A stretch of 64,000 bases of DNA from Marinirhabdus sp963793275 (GCA_963793275.1 CAWBZL010000001.1:1-64000), one strand, 5' to 3'. Numbered from the stretch's first letter, positions 1 to 10,519 are shown. Made by a program: numbers and translations. The notes: generated from the sequence alone by a model not told the origin.

Positions 1-3000
1 TGTACTGCGCTTGGGCCTTTTATACGCAAGATATCTTCCGGTGTGATAGAACCATCAGAAAGTGGCATTCCGGCGCGAACATAATCGTTTTCCTGAACTA
101 GGATCTGATTACTCAACTTCACTAGGTACTTCTTGATTTCACCAAGTTTAGATTCTACGATAATTTCACGGTTACCACGCTTAATTTTTCCGAAAGAAAC
201 AACACCATCAATCTCACTTACTACAGCTGGATTAGAAGGATTACGTGCTTCAAACAATTCGGTTACACGCGGAAGACCTCCTGTAATATCACCCGCTTTA
301 GAAGATTTACGAGGTATCTTAACCAATACTTTACCTATCTTAATTTTTTCTCCATCATCCACACTAATTAAGGCTCCTACCGGTAGGTTATACGAACGAA
401 TAACTTCGTCCTTCTTACCAAGAATTTGTAGTGTTGGTATCTTCTTTTTATCTCTGGATTCTGTAATTACTTTCTCCTGGAAACCTGTTTGTTCATCAAT
501 CTCCACAGCAAACGTAACACCTTGTTCGATATTCTCGTATTTGATCTTACCTGCAAATTCTGAAATAATTACACCATTATATGGATCCCACTGGCAAACT
601 ACATCGTCCTTTTTCAATTTGTCTCCATCTTTAACAAAAATGGTAGAACCGTAAGGAATAACGTTTGTACTTAGGGTGATTCCTGTTTTAACATCTACTA
701 ACTTCAATTCAGAAGTACGAGAGATTACAATATCAACAGATTTGCCATCACTATCTTCACCTTTAACCGTTTTCAGGTCTTCGATTTCAGCTTTACCATC
801 AAACTTAACGGTAAGCTTATTTTCTTCTGAAATGTTACCTGCAATACCACCCACGTGGAAGGTACGCAATGTTAACTGGGTTCCTGGTTCTCCAATAGAT
901 TGGGCTGCCACAACCCCTACAGCTTCACCTCTTTGTACCATTTTATTAGTAGCAAGGTTACGACCGTAACATTGTGAACAAATTCCTTTCTTCGCCTCAC
1001 AGGTTAAAGCAGAGCGAACTTCAACAGCTTCAATTGGTGATGCATTAATAGTTTTTGCAATAGCCTCGGTAATATGATCTCCGGATTTTACAAGAACTTC
1101 TTTAGTTAATGGATTTATCACATCGTTTAATGAAGTACGACCAACGATACGAGCACCTAAGTTCTCTACTACTTCTTCGTTCTTCTTTAATGCTGAAACT
1201 TCTATACCTCTTAACGTACCACAATCCTCAGTGTTGATAATTACATCTTGCGATACATCTACCAATCTACGGGTTAAGTATCCCGCATCTGCTGTTTTTA
1301 AGGCGGTATCTGCAAGTCCCTTACGCGCACCGTGCGTTGAGATAAAGTATTCTAAAATTGAAAGTCCTTCCTTAAAGTTAGAAAGAATTGGGTTTTCAAT
1401 AATTTCACCTCCACCACTGTTCGATTTTTTCGGCTTTGCCATTAATCCACGCATTCCGGTAAGCTGGCGAATCTGTTCTTTAGATCCACGTGCTCCAGAA
1501 TCAAGCATCATATACACCGAGTTAAATCCTTGTTGGTCTTCGCGAATACGCTTCATAGACAATTCGGTCAATTCAGCATTCGTTGCCGTCCAAATATCAA
1601 TTACCTGGTTGTAACGCTCGTTGTTGGTAATAAGACCCATATTATAGTTTCCTACAATACCGTCTACCTGCTTGTTGGCGTCATCGATCATTTGTTGCTT
1701 CTCTGGTGGGATAATAATATCTCCTAAGCTAAATGATAATCCGCCTTCAAATGCAAATTTATATCCAAGACTTTTAATTTCATCCAAGAACGCAGCTGTA
1801 ACAGGCACACTGGTTGCCGCTAAAATATCACCAATAATATCACGTAGTGATTTCTTCGTTAATACCTGGTTAATATATCCTGCCGCTTCCGGTACTTGCT
1901 CGTTGAAAATTACACGTCCCAGTGTGGTCGTGATAATTTGCATTGTTAAGTTTCCGTTCTCGTCAAAGTCTTTTGTTCTGATTTTTATTTCAGCATTTAA
2001 ATCTACTTGCTTCTCGTTGTAAGCGATAATAGCTTCTTCTGCTGAATAAAAGGTAAGGCCTTCTCCTATCACTTTTACATCTGGAGTAGACTTTCTGTGT
2101 TTGGTCATATAATACAGACCCAATACCATATCCTGAGATGGTACCGCTACCGGGCTACCATTTGCAGGGTTAAGAATATTATGAGATGCGAGCATTAGTA
2201 ACTGGCATTCCAAAATTGCTTCTGGTCCTAATGGAAGGTGCACTGCCATCTGGTCACCATCAAAATCGGCGTTGAATGCCGTACATACCAATGGGTGTAA
2301 CTGGATTGCTTTTCCTTCAATTAATTTTGGTTGAAAAGCCTGAATACCCAGTCTGTGCAAAGTAGGAGCACGGTTTAGCATTACAGGGTGTCCTTTCAAT
2401 ACATTTTCAAGGATATCCCAAACTACAGGCTCTTTCTTGTCTATAATTTTCTTTGCAGACTTTACTGTTTTTACAATTCCTCTTTCAATTAGCTTTCTAA
2501 TTACAAAAGGCTTATAAAGTTCTGCTGCCATATCCTTAGGGATACCACATTCAAATAATTTTAATTCTGGTCCAACAACAATTACAGAACGTGCACTATA
2601 ATCTACACGCTTACCAAGTAAGTTTTGACGGAAACGTCCTTGCTTTCCTTTCAGTGAATCTGAAAGTGATTTTAACGGACGGTTACTATCGGTTTTTACT
2701 GCTGAAGATTTACGTGTATTGTCAAACAATGAATCTACGGATTCCTGTAGCATACGTTTTTCATTACGTAAAATTACCTCTGGCGCTTTAATTTCCATCA
2801 AACGCTTGAGACGGTTGTTACGTATAATTACACGACGGTATAAATCATTTAAATCCGACGTTGCAAAACGTCCACCATCAAGAGGCACCAACGGACGTAA
2901 TTCTGGTGGAATTACTGGCACCACCTTCATAATCATCCATTCTGGATTGTTTTCCCGATTCTTGTTTGCATCACGTAATGCTTCTACTACCTGTAGACGC

Positions 3001-3695
3001 TTTAATGCTTCTGTTTTACGTTGTTTAGATGTTTCGTTGTTTGCTTTGTGACGTAACTCGAAAGACAGTGTGTCTAAGTCGATACGTTGTAGCAATTCAA
3101 TTAAACACTCTGCACCCATTTTTGCAATAAACTTGTTAGGATCGCTATCGTCCAGATACAGGTTTTCCTGTGGAAGACTGTCTAAGATGTTAAGGTATTC
3201 TTCTTCGGTTAGGAAGTCCATTTTCTGAACAGGTTCCCCTTCTTCATTCTTTCCAATACCTGGTTGTATTACTACGTATCTTTCGTAATAAATAATCATG
3301 TCAAGCTTCTTAGAAGGCAATCCAAGAAGGTATCCAATTTTGTTAGGTAAACTTCTAAAGTACCAGATGTGTGCTACAGGAACCACTAAGTTAATGTGTC
3401 CAACACGGTCACGACGTACTTTTTTCTCGGTTACCTCTACACCACAACGGTCACAAACAATACCCTTATAACGGATACGTTTGTACTTTCCGCAGGCACA
3501 TTCGTAATCCTTTACAGGACCAAAAATACGCTCACAGAACAAACCGTCACGCTCTGGTTTGTGCGTACGGTAGTTAATTGTTTCTGGTTTTAGCACCTCT
3601 CCACGAGACTCGCCCAAAATTGATTCTGGCGATGCTAAACCGATAGAAATTTTATTAAATTTCTTTTGTTGTTGTTCGTTATTATTTCTTGCCAT
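1..3695 (-). CDS. rpoC: DNA-directed RNA polymerase subunit beta' (partial, C-terminus off the window)
   Basis: Catalytic beta' subunit of RNA polymerase. The frame opens at the ATG at 3695 (MARNNNEQQQ...) and stays open to position 1, giving about 1230 residues; the last roughly 200 are outside the window. Visible marks are the N-terminal zinc site (Cys66, 68, 81 and 84 in CACGKYKRI...CDRCG), the Mg2+-binding NADFDGDQM loop near residue 475, and the second zinc cluster (CEAKKGICSQC) near residue 900. It follows rpoB after a 126-bp gap holding a hairpin, in the conserved rplKAJL-rpoBC order, so it is most likely cotranscribed. No frame break was seen. Confidence 0.98.
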   Translation of the reverse strand, partial: MARNNNEQQQKKFNKISIGLASPESILGESRGEVLKPETINYRTHKPERDGLFCERIFGPVKDYECACGKYKRIRYKGIVCDRCGVEVTEKKVRRDRVGHINLVVPVAHIWYFRSLPNKIGYLLGLPSKKLDMIIYYERYVVIQPGIGKNEEGEPVQKMDFLTEEEYLNILDSLPQENLYLDDSDPNKFIAKMGAECLIELLQRIDLDTLSFELRHKANNETSKQRKTEALKRLQVVEALRDANKNRENNPEWMIMKVVPVIPPELRPLVPLDGGRFATSDLNDLYRRVIIRNNRLKRLMEIKAPEVILRNEKRMLQESVDSLFDNTRKSSAVKTDSNRPLKSLSDSLKGKQGRFRQNLLGKRVDYSARSVIVVGPELKLFECGIPKDMAAELYKPFVIRKLIERGIVKTVKSAKKIIDKKEPVVWDILENVLKGHPVMLNRAPTLHRLGIQAFQPKLIEGKAIQLHPLVCTAFNADFDGDQMAVHLPLGPEAILECQLLMLASHNILNPANGSPVAVPSQDMVLGLYYMTKHRKSTPDVKVIGEGLTFYSAEEAIIAYNEKQVDLNAEIKIRTKDFDENGNLTMQIITTTLGRVIFNEQVPEAAGYINQVLTKKSLRDIIGDILAATSVPVTAAFLDEIKSLGYKFAFEGGLSFSLGDIIIPPEKQQMIDDANKQVDGIVGNYNMGLITNNERYNQVIDIWTATNAELTELSMKRIREDQQGFNSVYMMLDSGARGSKEQIRQLTGMRGLMAKPKKSNSGGGEIIENPILSNFKEGLSILEYFISTHGARKGLADTALKTADAGYLTRRLVDVSQDVIINTEDCGTLRGIEVSALKKNEEVVENLGARIVGRTSLNDVINPLTKEVLVKSGDHITEAIAKTINASPIEAVEVRSALTCEAKKGICSQCYGRNLATNKMVQRGEAVGVVAAQSIGEPGTQLTLRTFHVGGIAGNISEENKLTVKFDGKAEIEDLKTVKGEDSDGKSVDIVISRTSELKLVDVKTGITLSTNVIPYGSTIFVKDGDKLKKDDVVCQWDPYNGVIISEFAGKIKYENIEQGVTFAVEIDEQTGFQEKVITESRDKKKIPTLQILGKKDEVIRSYNLPVGALISVDDGEKIKIGKVLVKIPRKSSKAGDITGGLPRVTELFEARNPSNPAVVSEIDGVVSFGKIKRGNREIIVESKLGEIKKYLVKLSNQILVQENDYVRAGMPLSDGSITPEDILRIKGPSAV

Positions 3696-3791
3696 AATGC
3701 TGTATAATAATCATTGTTGTTGTTGAAAATGGAGTTTCGTCAAAAACCCCTTAGAGCTAGTTCTTTTATTCCTCGCTGTGCTTCGGAATGA

Positions 3792-3813
3792 AGCCCCCAC
3801 TTCCGTAGGGGCT
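3792..3813 (-). promoter_or_regulatory. hairpin in the rpoB-rpoC intergenic gap
   Basis: On the minus strand AGCCCC pairs with GGGGCT around an 8-10 base loop, just after the rpoB stop. A second weaker arm pair (ATTCC/GGAAT) lies next to it towards rpoC. There is no T-tract, so it is more likely an mRNA processing or stability structure between rpoB and rpoC than a full terminator. Confidence 0.45.
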
Positions 3814-3821
3814 CATTACTA

Positions 3822-6800
3822 TTACTCTTCTAATCTAATGTCAAGTCCCAGACCTTTCAATTCGTGCATAAGTACGTTGAATGATTCTGGTAATCCTGGT
3901 TCTGGCATGGCTTCACCTTTTACGATACTCTCGTAGGTTTTTGCTCTACCAATAACATCATCAGATTTTACCGTCAATATTTCACGCAGGGTACTTGAAG
4001 CTCCATAAGCCTCCAGTGCCCATACCTCCATCTCACCAAAACGCTGTCCCCCAAACTGGGCTTTACCACCCAATGGTTGTTGTGTAATTAATGAATAAGG
4101 ACCTATAGAACGTGCGTGCATCTTGTCGTCTACCATGTGACCAAGCTTCAGCATATAAATAACACCTACGGTTGCAGGTTGGTCAAAACGCTGTCCTGTT
4201 CCACCATCGTATAAATAAGTATGCCCGTAACGTGGGATTCCGGCTTCGTCAGTCAATTCGTTGATCTGGTCTATGGTTGCTCCGTCAAAAATTGGGGTAG
4301 CATATTTTCTACCTAATTTTTGTCCGGCCCATCCAAGTACAGTTTCATAGATCTGACCAATATTCATACGCGATGGCACCCCAAGTGGGTTCAACACGAT
4401 GTCTACCGGAGTTCCGTCTTCCAGGAACGGCATATCTTCATCACGAACAATACGAGCTACAATACCCTTATTTCCGTGACGTCCCGCCATTTTATCTCCT
4501 ACTTTCAACTTACGTTTTTTAGCAACATATACTTTCGCAAGTTTTAAAATACCTGAAGGCAACTCATCACCTACAGAAATCGTAAACTTCTCACGACGCA
4601 AGTTCCCTTGTAAGTCGTTCTCTCTAATACGGTAGTTGTGCATCAAGTCACGAACCATAGTATTTGTTTCGTCGTCTGTTGTCCAGGTTCCACCTACTAA
4701 GTGAGAATAGTCATCTACAGCGTTCAACATTTTTAGTGTGTATTTCTTTCCTTTCGGAAACACTACTTCACCCAGATCGTTGGTAACACCCTGCGCCGTT
4801 TTTCCACCTACAATTGCAAATAGTTTTTCAACTACCACATCTTTTAAGGCGTCGAACTTTGCATCGTACTCAACTTCTAATGCTGCGATGTCTTCTTTAT
4901 CTTTTGCTCTCTTGCGCTTATCTTTTATAGCGCGAGCAAATAATTTCTTGTTAATTACCACACCACGTAATGATGGAGACGCTTTTAAAGAAGCATCCTT
5001 TACATCACCCGCTTTGTCACCAAAAATAGCACGTAGTAATTTTTCTTCTGGTGTTGGATCACTTTCTCCTTTTGGAGTAATCTTACCAATTAAGATATCA
5101 CCTGGCTTTACTTCGGCACCAATACGAATCATTCCGTTTTCATCAAGGTCTTTTGTAGCCTCTTCAGAAACGTTAGGAATATCGTTGGTTAACTCCTCGT
5201 TACCTAGTTTCGTGTCACGTACTTCCAGTGAATACTCATCAATATGAATAGACGTAAAAATATCTTCGCGAACTACTTTTTCAGAAATTACGATCGCATC
5301 CTCAAAGTTATACCCTTTCCAAGGCATGAAGGCTACTTTCATATTACGTCCAAGTGCTAATTCACCTTTTTCGGTTGCATATCCCTGACATAATACCTGT
5401 CCTTTCGCAACTCTATCCCCTCTACTTACAATTGGCTTCAGGTTAATAGAAGTACTTTGGTTTGTTTTTCTGAATTTTACTAACTGGTATGTTCTTGAAT
5501 CTTCATCAAAACTCACCATACGCGCTTCTTCGGTACGGTCATACTTAATAGTAATCTCATTGGCATCAACATATTCTACAACGCCGTCACCTTCTGCATT
5601 AATCAGTACACGTGAATCGCTGGCTACCTGACGTTCCAGTCCGGTACCCACAATTGGAGAATCTGCTAATAGTAAAGGAACTGCCTGGCGCATCATGTTA
5701 GATCCCATCAACGCACGGTTTGCATCATCATGTTCCAAGAATGGAATTAACGACGCCGAGATAGACGAAATCTGGTTTGGTGCAACATCGGCATAATTTA
5801 CAGTAGTTGGATCTACTACAGGGAAGTCACCTTCCATACGCGCAATTACACGGTCTGTATTAATCTTTCCTTCTTTAGTTAAAGGAATGTTAGCCTGTGC
5901 AATTAATTGTCCTTCTTCTTCTTCTGCTGAAAGGTACTGCGGAATAGTTTTAAAGTCTATTTTACCATTGTCTACCTTTCTGTAAGGTGTCTCAATAAAT
6001 CCTAAGTTATTCACTTTGGCGTATACCGAAAGTGAAGATATAAGACCAATGTTTGGTCCTTCAGGAGTTTCAATTGGACATAATCTTCCGTAGTGTGTAT
6101 AGTGAACATCACGAACCTCAAATCCTGCTCTCTCTCTGGATAAACCACCTGGTCCTAGTGCCGAAAGACGACGCTTGTGCGTAATCTCTGCAAGAGGATT
6201 GGTCTGGTCCATAAATTGAGATAGCTGATTGGTACCAAAAAACGAATTAATTACCGAAGACAAGGTCTTTGCGTTAATTAGATCGATTGGGGTAAACACC
6301 TCGTTATCGCGCACATTCATACGCTCACGAATTGTTCTTGCCATACGGGCAAGACCTACTCCAAACTGAGAAGATAATTGCTCCCCTACAGTACGTACAC
6401 GACGGTTAGATAAGTGATCAATATCATCAATCTCTGCCTTTGAGTTAATAAGCTCAATAAGGTATTTTACGATTGTGATAATATCTAATTTGGTCAAGAC
6501 CTGCTTGTCCATTTCAATATCCAACTGTAATTTTTTGTTCATACGGTAACGTCCCACTTCCCCAAGGTTATATCTTTGGTCTGAGAAGAACAACTTGTTA
6601 ATGATACCACGAGCGGTTTCCTCATCCGGCGGCTCGGCGTTACGTAATTGTCTATAAATATGTTCTACCGCTTCTTTTTCTGAATTGGTAGGGTCTTTTT
6701 GTAATGTATTGTGGATAATCGCGTAATCTGCCTGCGCATTATCTTCTTTGTGCAACAGAATCGCCTTTGAACCTGAATCCAAAATCTCTTCTATATGCTC

Positions 6801-7634
6801 TTTTTCAAGCACAGTGTCACGGTCCAGAACAATCTCGTTACGCTCAATAGATACTACTTCACCAGTATCCTCGTCTACGAAATCTTCGTGCCAGGTTTTA
6901 AGTACACGGGCAGCTAGTTTGCGACCCATATATTTTTTAAGTCCTGTTTTGCTGGCTTTTACTTCTTCTGCAAGGTCGAAAATTTCAAGGATATCCTTAT
7001 CTCTTTCAAAACCAATAGCACGGAAAAGCGTCGTTACAGGCAATTTTTTCTTTCTATCGATATAAGCGTACATTACGCTGTTAATATCGGTAGCAAATTC
7101 AATCCACGAACCTTTAAAAGGAATTACACGGGCTGAATATAATTTTGTCCCATTAGCGTGGAACGATTGTCCAAAGAAGACACCAGGTGAACGGTGTAAC
7201 TGAGATACTACCACACGTTCTGCACCATTAATGCAAAAAGTTCCGGAAGGTGTCATGTAAGGGATAGTCCCTAAGTACACATCCTGTACGATAGTTTCAA
7301 AATCTTCGTGTTCGTCATCTGTACAATACAATTTTAGACGTGCTTTTAAAGGCACACTGTACGTAAGGCCACGCTCAATACACTCTTGAATAGAGTATCT
7401 TGGTGGATCTACGAAATAGTCTAAAAATTCTAATACAAATTGATTACGGGTATCTGTAATCGGGAAATTTTCTAAGAAGGTTTTATATAACCCCTCTTGA
7501 CCTCTTTCTTCTGACTTGGTTTCCAACTGGAAAAAATCCTGAAAGGATTTAATCTGTATATCCAAAAAGTCCGGATATTCCGGCTTGTTCTGTACAGAGG
7601 AAAAATTCAATCTTTCAGTTTGCGTTGCTGACAT
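3822..7634 (-). CDS. rpoB: DNA-directed RNA polymerase subunit beta
   Basis: 1270-residue beta subunit of RNA polymerase, full length for Bacteroidota. The rifampicin-binding region is recognisable near residues 455-490 (FFGTNQLSQFMDQTNPL, then HKRRLSALGPGGL), as is the conserved block GRHGNKGI (near 1060). It begins MSATQTERLNFSS at 7634. It lies 137 bp downstream of rplL and upstream of rpoC in the standard ribosomal-protein/RNA-polymerase operon. Confidence 0.99.
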   Translation of the reverse strand: MSATQTERLNFSSVQNKPEYPDFLDIQIKSFQDFFQLETKSEERGQEGLYKTFLENFPITDTRNQFVLEFLDYFVDPPRYSIQECIERGLTYSVPLKARLKLYCTDDEHEDFETIVQDVYLGTIPYMTPSGTFCINGAERVVVSQLHRSPGVFFGQSFHANGTKLYSARVIPFKGSWIEFATDINSVMYAYIDRKKKLPVTTLFRAIGFERDKDILEIFDLAEEVKASKTGLKKYMGRKLAARVLKTWHEDFVDEDTGEVVSIERNEIVLDRDTVLEKEHIEEILDSGSKAILLHKEDNAQADYAIIHNTLQKDPTNSEKEAVEHIYRQLRNAEPPDEETARGIINKLFFSDQRYNLGEVGRYRMNKKLQLDIEMDKQVLTKLDIITIVKYLIELINSKAEIDDIDHLSNRRVRTVGEQLSSQFGVGLARMARTIRERMNVRDNEVFTPIDLINAKTLSSVINSFFGTNQLSQFMDQTNPLAEITHKRRLSALGPGGLSRERAGFEVRDVHYTHYGRLCPIETPEGPNIGLISSLSVYAKVNNLGFIETPYRKVDNGKIDFKTIPQYLSAEEEEGQLIAQANIPLTKEGKINTDRVIARMEGDFPVVDPTTVNYADVAPNQISSISASLIPFLEHDDANRALMGSNMMRQAVPLLLADSPIVGTGLERQVASDSRVLINAEGDGVVEYVDANEITIKYDRTEEARMVSFDEDSRTYQLVKFRKTNQSTSINLKPIVSRGDRVAKGQVLCQGYATEKGELALGRNMKVAFMPWKGYNFEDAIVISEKVVREDIFTSIHIDEYSLEVRDTKLGNEELTNDIPNVSEEATKDLDENGMIRIGAEVKPGDILIGKITPKGESDPTPEEKLLRAIFGDKAGDVKDASLKASPSLRGVVINKKLFARAIKDKRKRAKDKEDIAALEVEYDAKFDALKDVVVEKLFAIVGGKTAQGVTNDLGEVVFPKGKKYTLKMLNAVDDYSHLVGGTWTTDDETNTMVRDLMHNYRIRENDLQGNLRREKFTISVGDELPSGILKLAKVYVAKKRKLKVGDKMAGRHGNKGIVARIVRDEDMPFLEDGTPVDIVLNPLGVPSRMNIGQIYETVLGWAGQKLGRKYATPIFDGATIDQINELTDEAGIPRYGHTYLYDGGTGQRFDQPATVGVIYMLKLGHMVDDKMHARSIGPYSLITQQPLGGKAQFGGQRFGEMEVWALEAYGASSTLREILTVKSDDVIGRAKTYESIVKGEAMPEPGLPESFNVLMHELKGLGLDIRLEE

Positions 7635-7711
7635 CTATGGACGGAATTTTAATTAAAATTATGGGTGTGTGCGTATACTCATTTCATTGTTCACCTTTAT
7701 ATACGCAAAAT

Positions 7712-7749
7712 GGTTTAGGTCTTTCCCGATGCTCGGGAAGACCTAAACC
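7712..7749 (-). promoter_or_regulatory. strong hairpin between rplL and rpoB (attenuator candidate)
   Basis: GGTTTAGGTCTT...CCCGA pairs almost perfectly with TCGGG...AAGACCTAAACC (17 paired bases, one bulge, 3-base loop). It sits between the rplL stop and the rpoB start on the transcribed strand. In other bacteria the rplL-rpoB gap holds a partial terminator that lowers rpoBC expression relative to the L10/L12 genes. The position and stem fit such a role, but no long T-tract follows. Confidence 0.6.
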
Positions 7750-7771
7750 TTAAGGTTTGGATGGGGTTAGC

Positions 7772-8149
7772 TTACTTAAGCTCAACCTCTGCTCCAGCTT
7801 CTTCTAGTTGAGCTTTAAGGGCTTCAGCTTCGTCTTTAGAGATACCTTCTTTAATTGGAGAAGGTGCATTATCTACTAATTCTTTTGCGTCTTTAAGACC
7901 AGCTCCGGTTAATTCCTTCACTAGTTTTACAACTGCAAGTTTAGAACCTCCAGCGGCTGTAAGAATTACGTCGAATTCTGTTTGCGCCTCAGCTTCGTCA
8001 CCACCTGCAGCACCACCACCAGCAGCAACAGCAACGGCTGCAGCAGCAGGCTCGATACCGTACTCATCTTTTAATATTGTTGCTAATTCATTAACTTCTT
8101 TTACAGTTAAGTTAACCAATTTTTCTGCGAAATCTTTTAAATCTGCCAT
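7772..8149 (-). CDS. rplL: 50S ribosomal protein L7/L12
   Basis: 125-residue acidic stalk protein. It has the N-terminal dimerisation helix pair (to about residue 30), the Ala/Gly-rich hinge (EPAAAAVAVAAGGGAAGG) and the C-terminal factor-binding domain (KLAVVKLVKELTGAGLKDAK). It recruits elongation factors to the ribosome. It lies 55 bp after rplJ, the usual stalk pair. Confidence 0.98.
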   Translation of the reverse strand: MADLKDFAEKLVNLTVKEVNELATILKDEYGIEPAAAAVAVAAGGGAAGGDEAEAQTEFDVILTAAGGSKLAVVKLVKELTGAGLKDAKELVDNAPSPIKEGISKDEAEALKAQLEEAGAEVELK

Positions 8150-8204
8150 TTTCTATCGTTTTTAAAAAGTGTAATTTATTATTTGTATTTAATTAGTGCT
8201 TTGT

Positions 8205-8726
8205 TTATTCGGGTCTTTCCGAAAGTGTTTTTACAAGGCCTGCAATAGTATTTCCTCCACTCTTAAGTGCAGAAATAACATTCTTGGCAGGGGATTGAAG
8301 TAATCCAATGATGTCTCCAATTAGCTCTTCTTTAGACTTAATGTCTACAAGCATGTCTAATTGATCATCTCCTACGTAAATTGCTTCTTCAATAAAAGCT
8401 CCTTTCAATAAAGGCTTTTCAGATTTTCTTCTGAATTCTTTAATAACTTTTGCCGGAGCATTACTTGTCTCCGAAACCATTAAAGATGTATTTCCTTTAA
8501 GTACTCCCGTTAATTCACCGAAGTCCTTATCTGAAGCTTCCATTGCTTTAGCAAGCAATGTATTTTTCACCACATTCAACTTAACACCTGCTTTAAAACA
8601 AGCACGACGTAAGTTTGAAGTAGCTCCTGCGTTCAATCCTGATATATCTGCTAAATAGATAGTAGCATTTTCAGATAACTGCGCAGTCAATGTTTCAATT
8701 ACTTGTGATTTTTCTTCTCTAGTCAT
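8205..8726 (-). CDS. rplJ: 50S ribosomal protein L10
   Basis: 173-residue L10, the base of the L7/L12 stalk, starting MTREEKSQVIETL. The N-terminal rRNA-binding domain and the C-terminal helix that holds L12 dimers are both present. It starts only 11 bp after the rplA stop, so the long L10 leader seen in enterobacteria is absent. Any autoregulatory site would have to lie inside the upstream genes. Confidence 0.98.
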   Translation of the reverse strand: MTREEKSQVIETLTAQLSENATIYLADISGLNAGATSNLRRACFKAGVKLNVVKNTLLAKAMEASDKDFGELTGVLKGNTSLMVSETSNAPAKVIKEFRRKSEKPLLKGAFIEEAIYVGDDQLDMLVDIKSKEELIGDIIGLLQSPAKNVISALKSGGNTIAGLVKTLSERPE

Positions 8727-8737
8727 ATCTTCAATGT

Positions 8738-9433
8738 TTACTGCTCAGTAAATCTTTTAGTATCAATTTGAACTGAAGGAGACATAGTAGAAGACATATA
8801 AATGCTTTCAATGTAAACTCCTTTAGCCGCTTGAGGCTTCAATTTTACTAATGTGGTTAATAATTCTCTTGCGTTTCCAGCAATTTTTTCAGCATCGAAA
8901 GATGCTTTTCCAACCGCAGCGTGAATAATACCTGTTTTATCAACTTTAAAGTCAATTTTACCAGCTTTCACGTCAGAAACTGCTTTAGCAACGTCCATAG
9001 TTACAGTACCAGTCTTTGGGTTAGGCATTAAGCCTCGAGGACCTAAAACACGCCCTAAAGGACCTAACTTACCCATTACACTAGGCATTGTTACAATTAC
9101 GTCAACATCTGTCCAACCTCCTTTAATTTTGTCGAGGTACTCGTCTAATCCTACGAAATCTGCTCCGGCTTCTTTAGCTTCGGCCTCCTTATCTGGAGTA
9201 ACCAATGCTAATACCTTCACATCTTTACCCGTACCGTGTGGAAGGGTAACTACCCCACGTACCATTTGGTTCGCTTTACGTGGATCCACGTTTAAGCGTA
9301 CCGCAAGGTCTACAGAGGGATCAAAATTTACGTTGGATATCTCTTTTATTAAAGCAGAAGCTTCAGCTACAGTATAGGATCTATCCTCAACTTTAAGTAC
9401 AGCTTCTTTTTGCTTTTTTGTTAATCTTGCCAT
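8738..9433 (-). CDS. rplA: 50S ribosomal protein L1
   Basis: 231-residue L1, which forms the mobile L1 stalk by binding 23S rRNA and usually represses its own operon. The conserved L1 block GPRGLMPNPKTGTVT is present. It lies 21 bp downstream of rplK. Confidence 0.98.
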   Translation of the reverse strand: MARLTKKQKEAVLKVEDRSYTVAEASALIKEISNVNFDPSVDLAVRLNVDPRKANQMVRGVVTLPHGTGKDVKVLALVTPDKEAEAKEAGADFVGLDEYLDKIKGGWTDVDVIVTMPSVMGKLGPLGRVLGPRGLMPNPKTGTVTMDVAKAVSDVKAGKIDFKVDKTGIIHAAVGKASFDAEKIAGNARELLTTLVKLKPQAAKGVYIESIYMSSTMSPSVQIDTKRFTEQ

Positions 9434-9454
9434 TTTATAGATTCTTTTTTTGGA

Positions 9455-9892
9455 TTAAAAAGGAGCAGCTCCTTTTACTTTAACTCCCATAGATCTTGCA
9501 GTACCAGCTACCATTTTCATGGCAGACTCTACGGTGAATGCATTAAGATCTGGCATTTTGTCTTCTGCAATTGCTTTTACCTGGTCCCAGGTAATAGTTG
9601 CTACCTTATTAATGTGTGGTTCACCAGAGCCTTTTTTAGCTTTAGCGGCCTCAAGGATTTGTACTGCAGCAGGCGGGGTTTTAATAACAAACTCGAAAGA
9701 TTTGTCTTTAAAAACCGTAATCTGTACAGGCAATACTTTTCCTTGCTTATCCTGGGTTCTTCCGTTAAATTGCTTACAGAATTCCATGATATTTACACCG
9801 GCAGCACCTAATGCTGGTCCAACTGGTGGAGACGGGTTTGCCGCTCCTCCGCGAACTTGCAGTTTTACTACTTTATCTACTTCTTTTGCCAT
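9455..9892 (-). CDS. rplK: 50S ribosomal protein L11
   Basis: 145-residue L11, part of the GTPase-associated centre. The proline-rich N-terminus (ANPSPPVGPALGAAGVNIMEF) and the RNA-binding C-terminal domain (TARSMGVKVKG) are present. It lies 70 bp after nusG. Confidence 0.98.
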   Translation of the reverse strand: MAKEVDKVVKLQVRGGAANPSPPVGPALGAAGVNIMEFCKQFNGRTQDKQGKVLPVQITVFKDKSFEFVIKTPPAAVQILEAAKAKKGSGEPHINKVATITWDQVKAIAEDKMPDLNAFTVESAMKMVAGTARSMGVKVKGAAPF

Positions 9893-9962
9893 TGTTTTTG
9901 TTTAAAAATTTGATTTTTCTAAAGTGGAAGCCTAAGAAAAACCTATTTATAGCGTGTAACAA

Positions 9963-10517
9963 TTATACTTTTTCTACTTGCATATAGCTTAACTCTAATG
10001 GAGTCTTTCTTCCGAAAATCTTTACCATTACTTCCAGCTTACGCTTTTCTTCATTTATCTTCTCAACAGTTCCATTGAATCCGTTGAAAGGACCATCGAT
10101 TACTTTGATAGTTTCACCAATTGTAAAAGGAATGTTTACATTTTCATCCTGAACCGAAAGCTCATCTACTTTACCTAACATTCTATTCACCTCTGCCTGT
10201 CTTAATGGAACCGGCTCTCCTCCTTTAGTTTCACCTAAGAAACCAATCACCCCGTTAATCGACTTTATAATGTGAGGCACCTCACCCGCCAATGTCGCCT
10301 GGATCATAATATATCCCGGAAAATAAACACGTTCTTTGTTTATTTTCTTTCCATCACGAATTTGGATAACCTTTTCAGTAGGAACAAGAACCTGCTCGAT
10401 ATAATCCTGTAATTCCAGCCGAGTAATCTCTCTGTCTATTGCAGTTTTAATCTTATTTTCCTGCCCGCTAACTGAACGGACTACATACCATCTTTTTGTA
10501 CTTGTTGTTTCAGTCAT
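9963..10517 (-). CDS. nusG: transcription termination/antitermination protein NusG
   Basis: 184 residues with the NGN domain (residues about 8-120: WYVVRSVSGQE...YFPGYIMIQ) and a C-terminal KOW domain (GPFNGFNGTVEKINEEKRKLEV). It links RNA polymerase to ribosomes or Rho. It starts 2 bp after the secE stop, consistent with translational coupling. Confidence 0.98.
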   Translation of the reverse strand: MTETTSTKRWYVVRSVSGQENKIKTAIDREITRLELQDYIEQVLVPTEKVIQIRDGKKINKERVYFPGYIMIQATLAGEVPHIIKSINGVIGFLGETKGGEPVPLRQAEVNRMLGKVDELSVQDENVNIPFTIGETIKVIDGPFNGFNGTVEKINEEKRKLEVMVKIFGRKTPLELSYMQVEKV

Positions 10518-10519
10518 GA

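Noticed and set aside
133..3593. Several plus-strand frames of 60-170 codons across rpoC
   Set aside because: They are antisense shadows of the well-supported rpoC frame and lack recognisable motifs.
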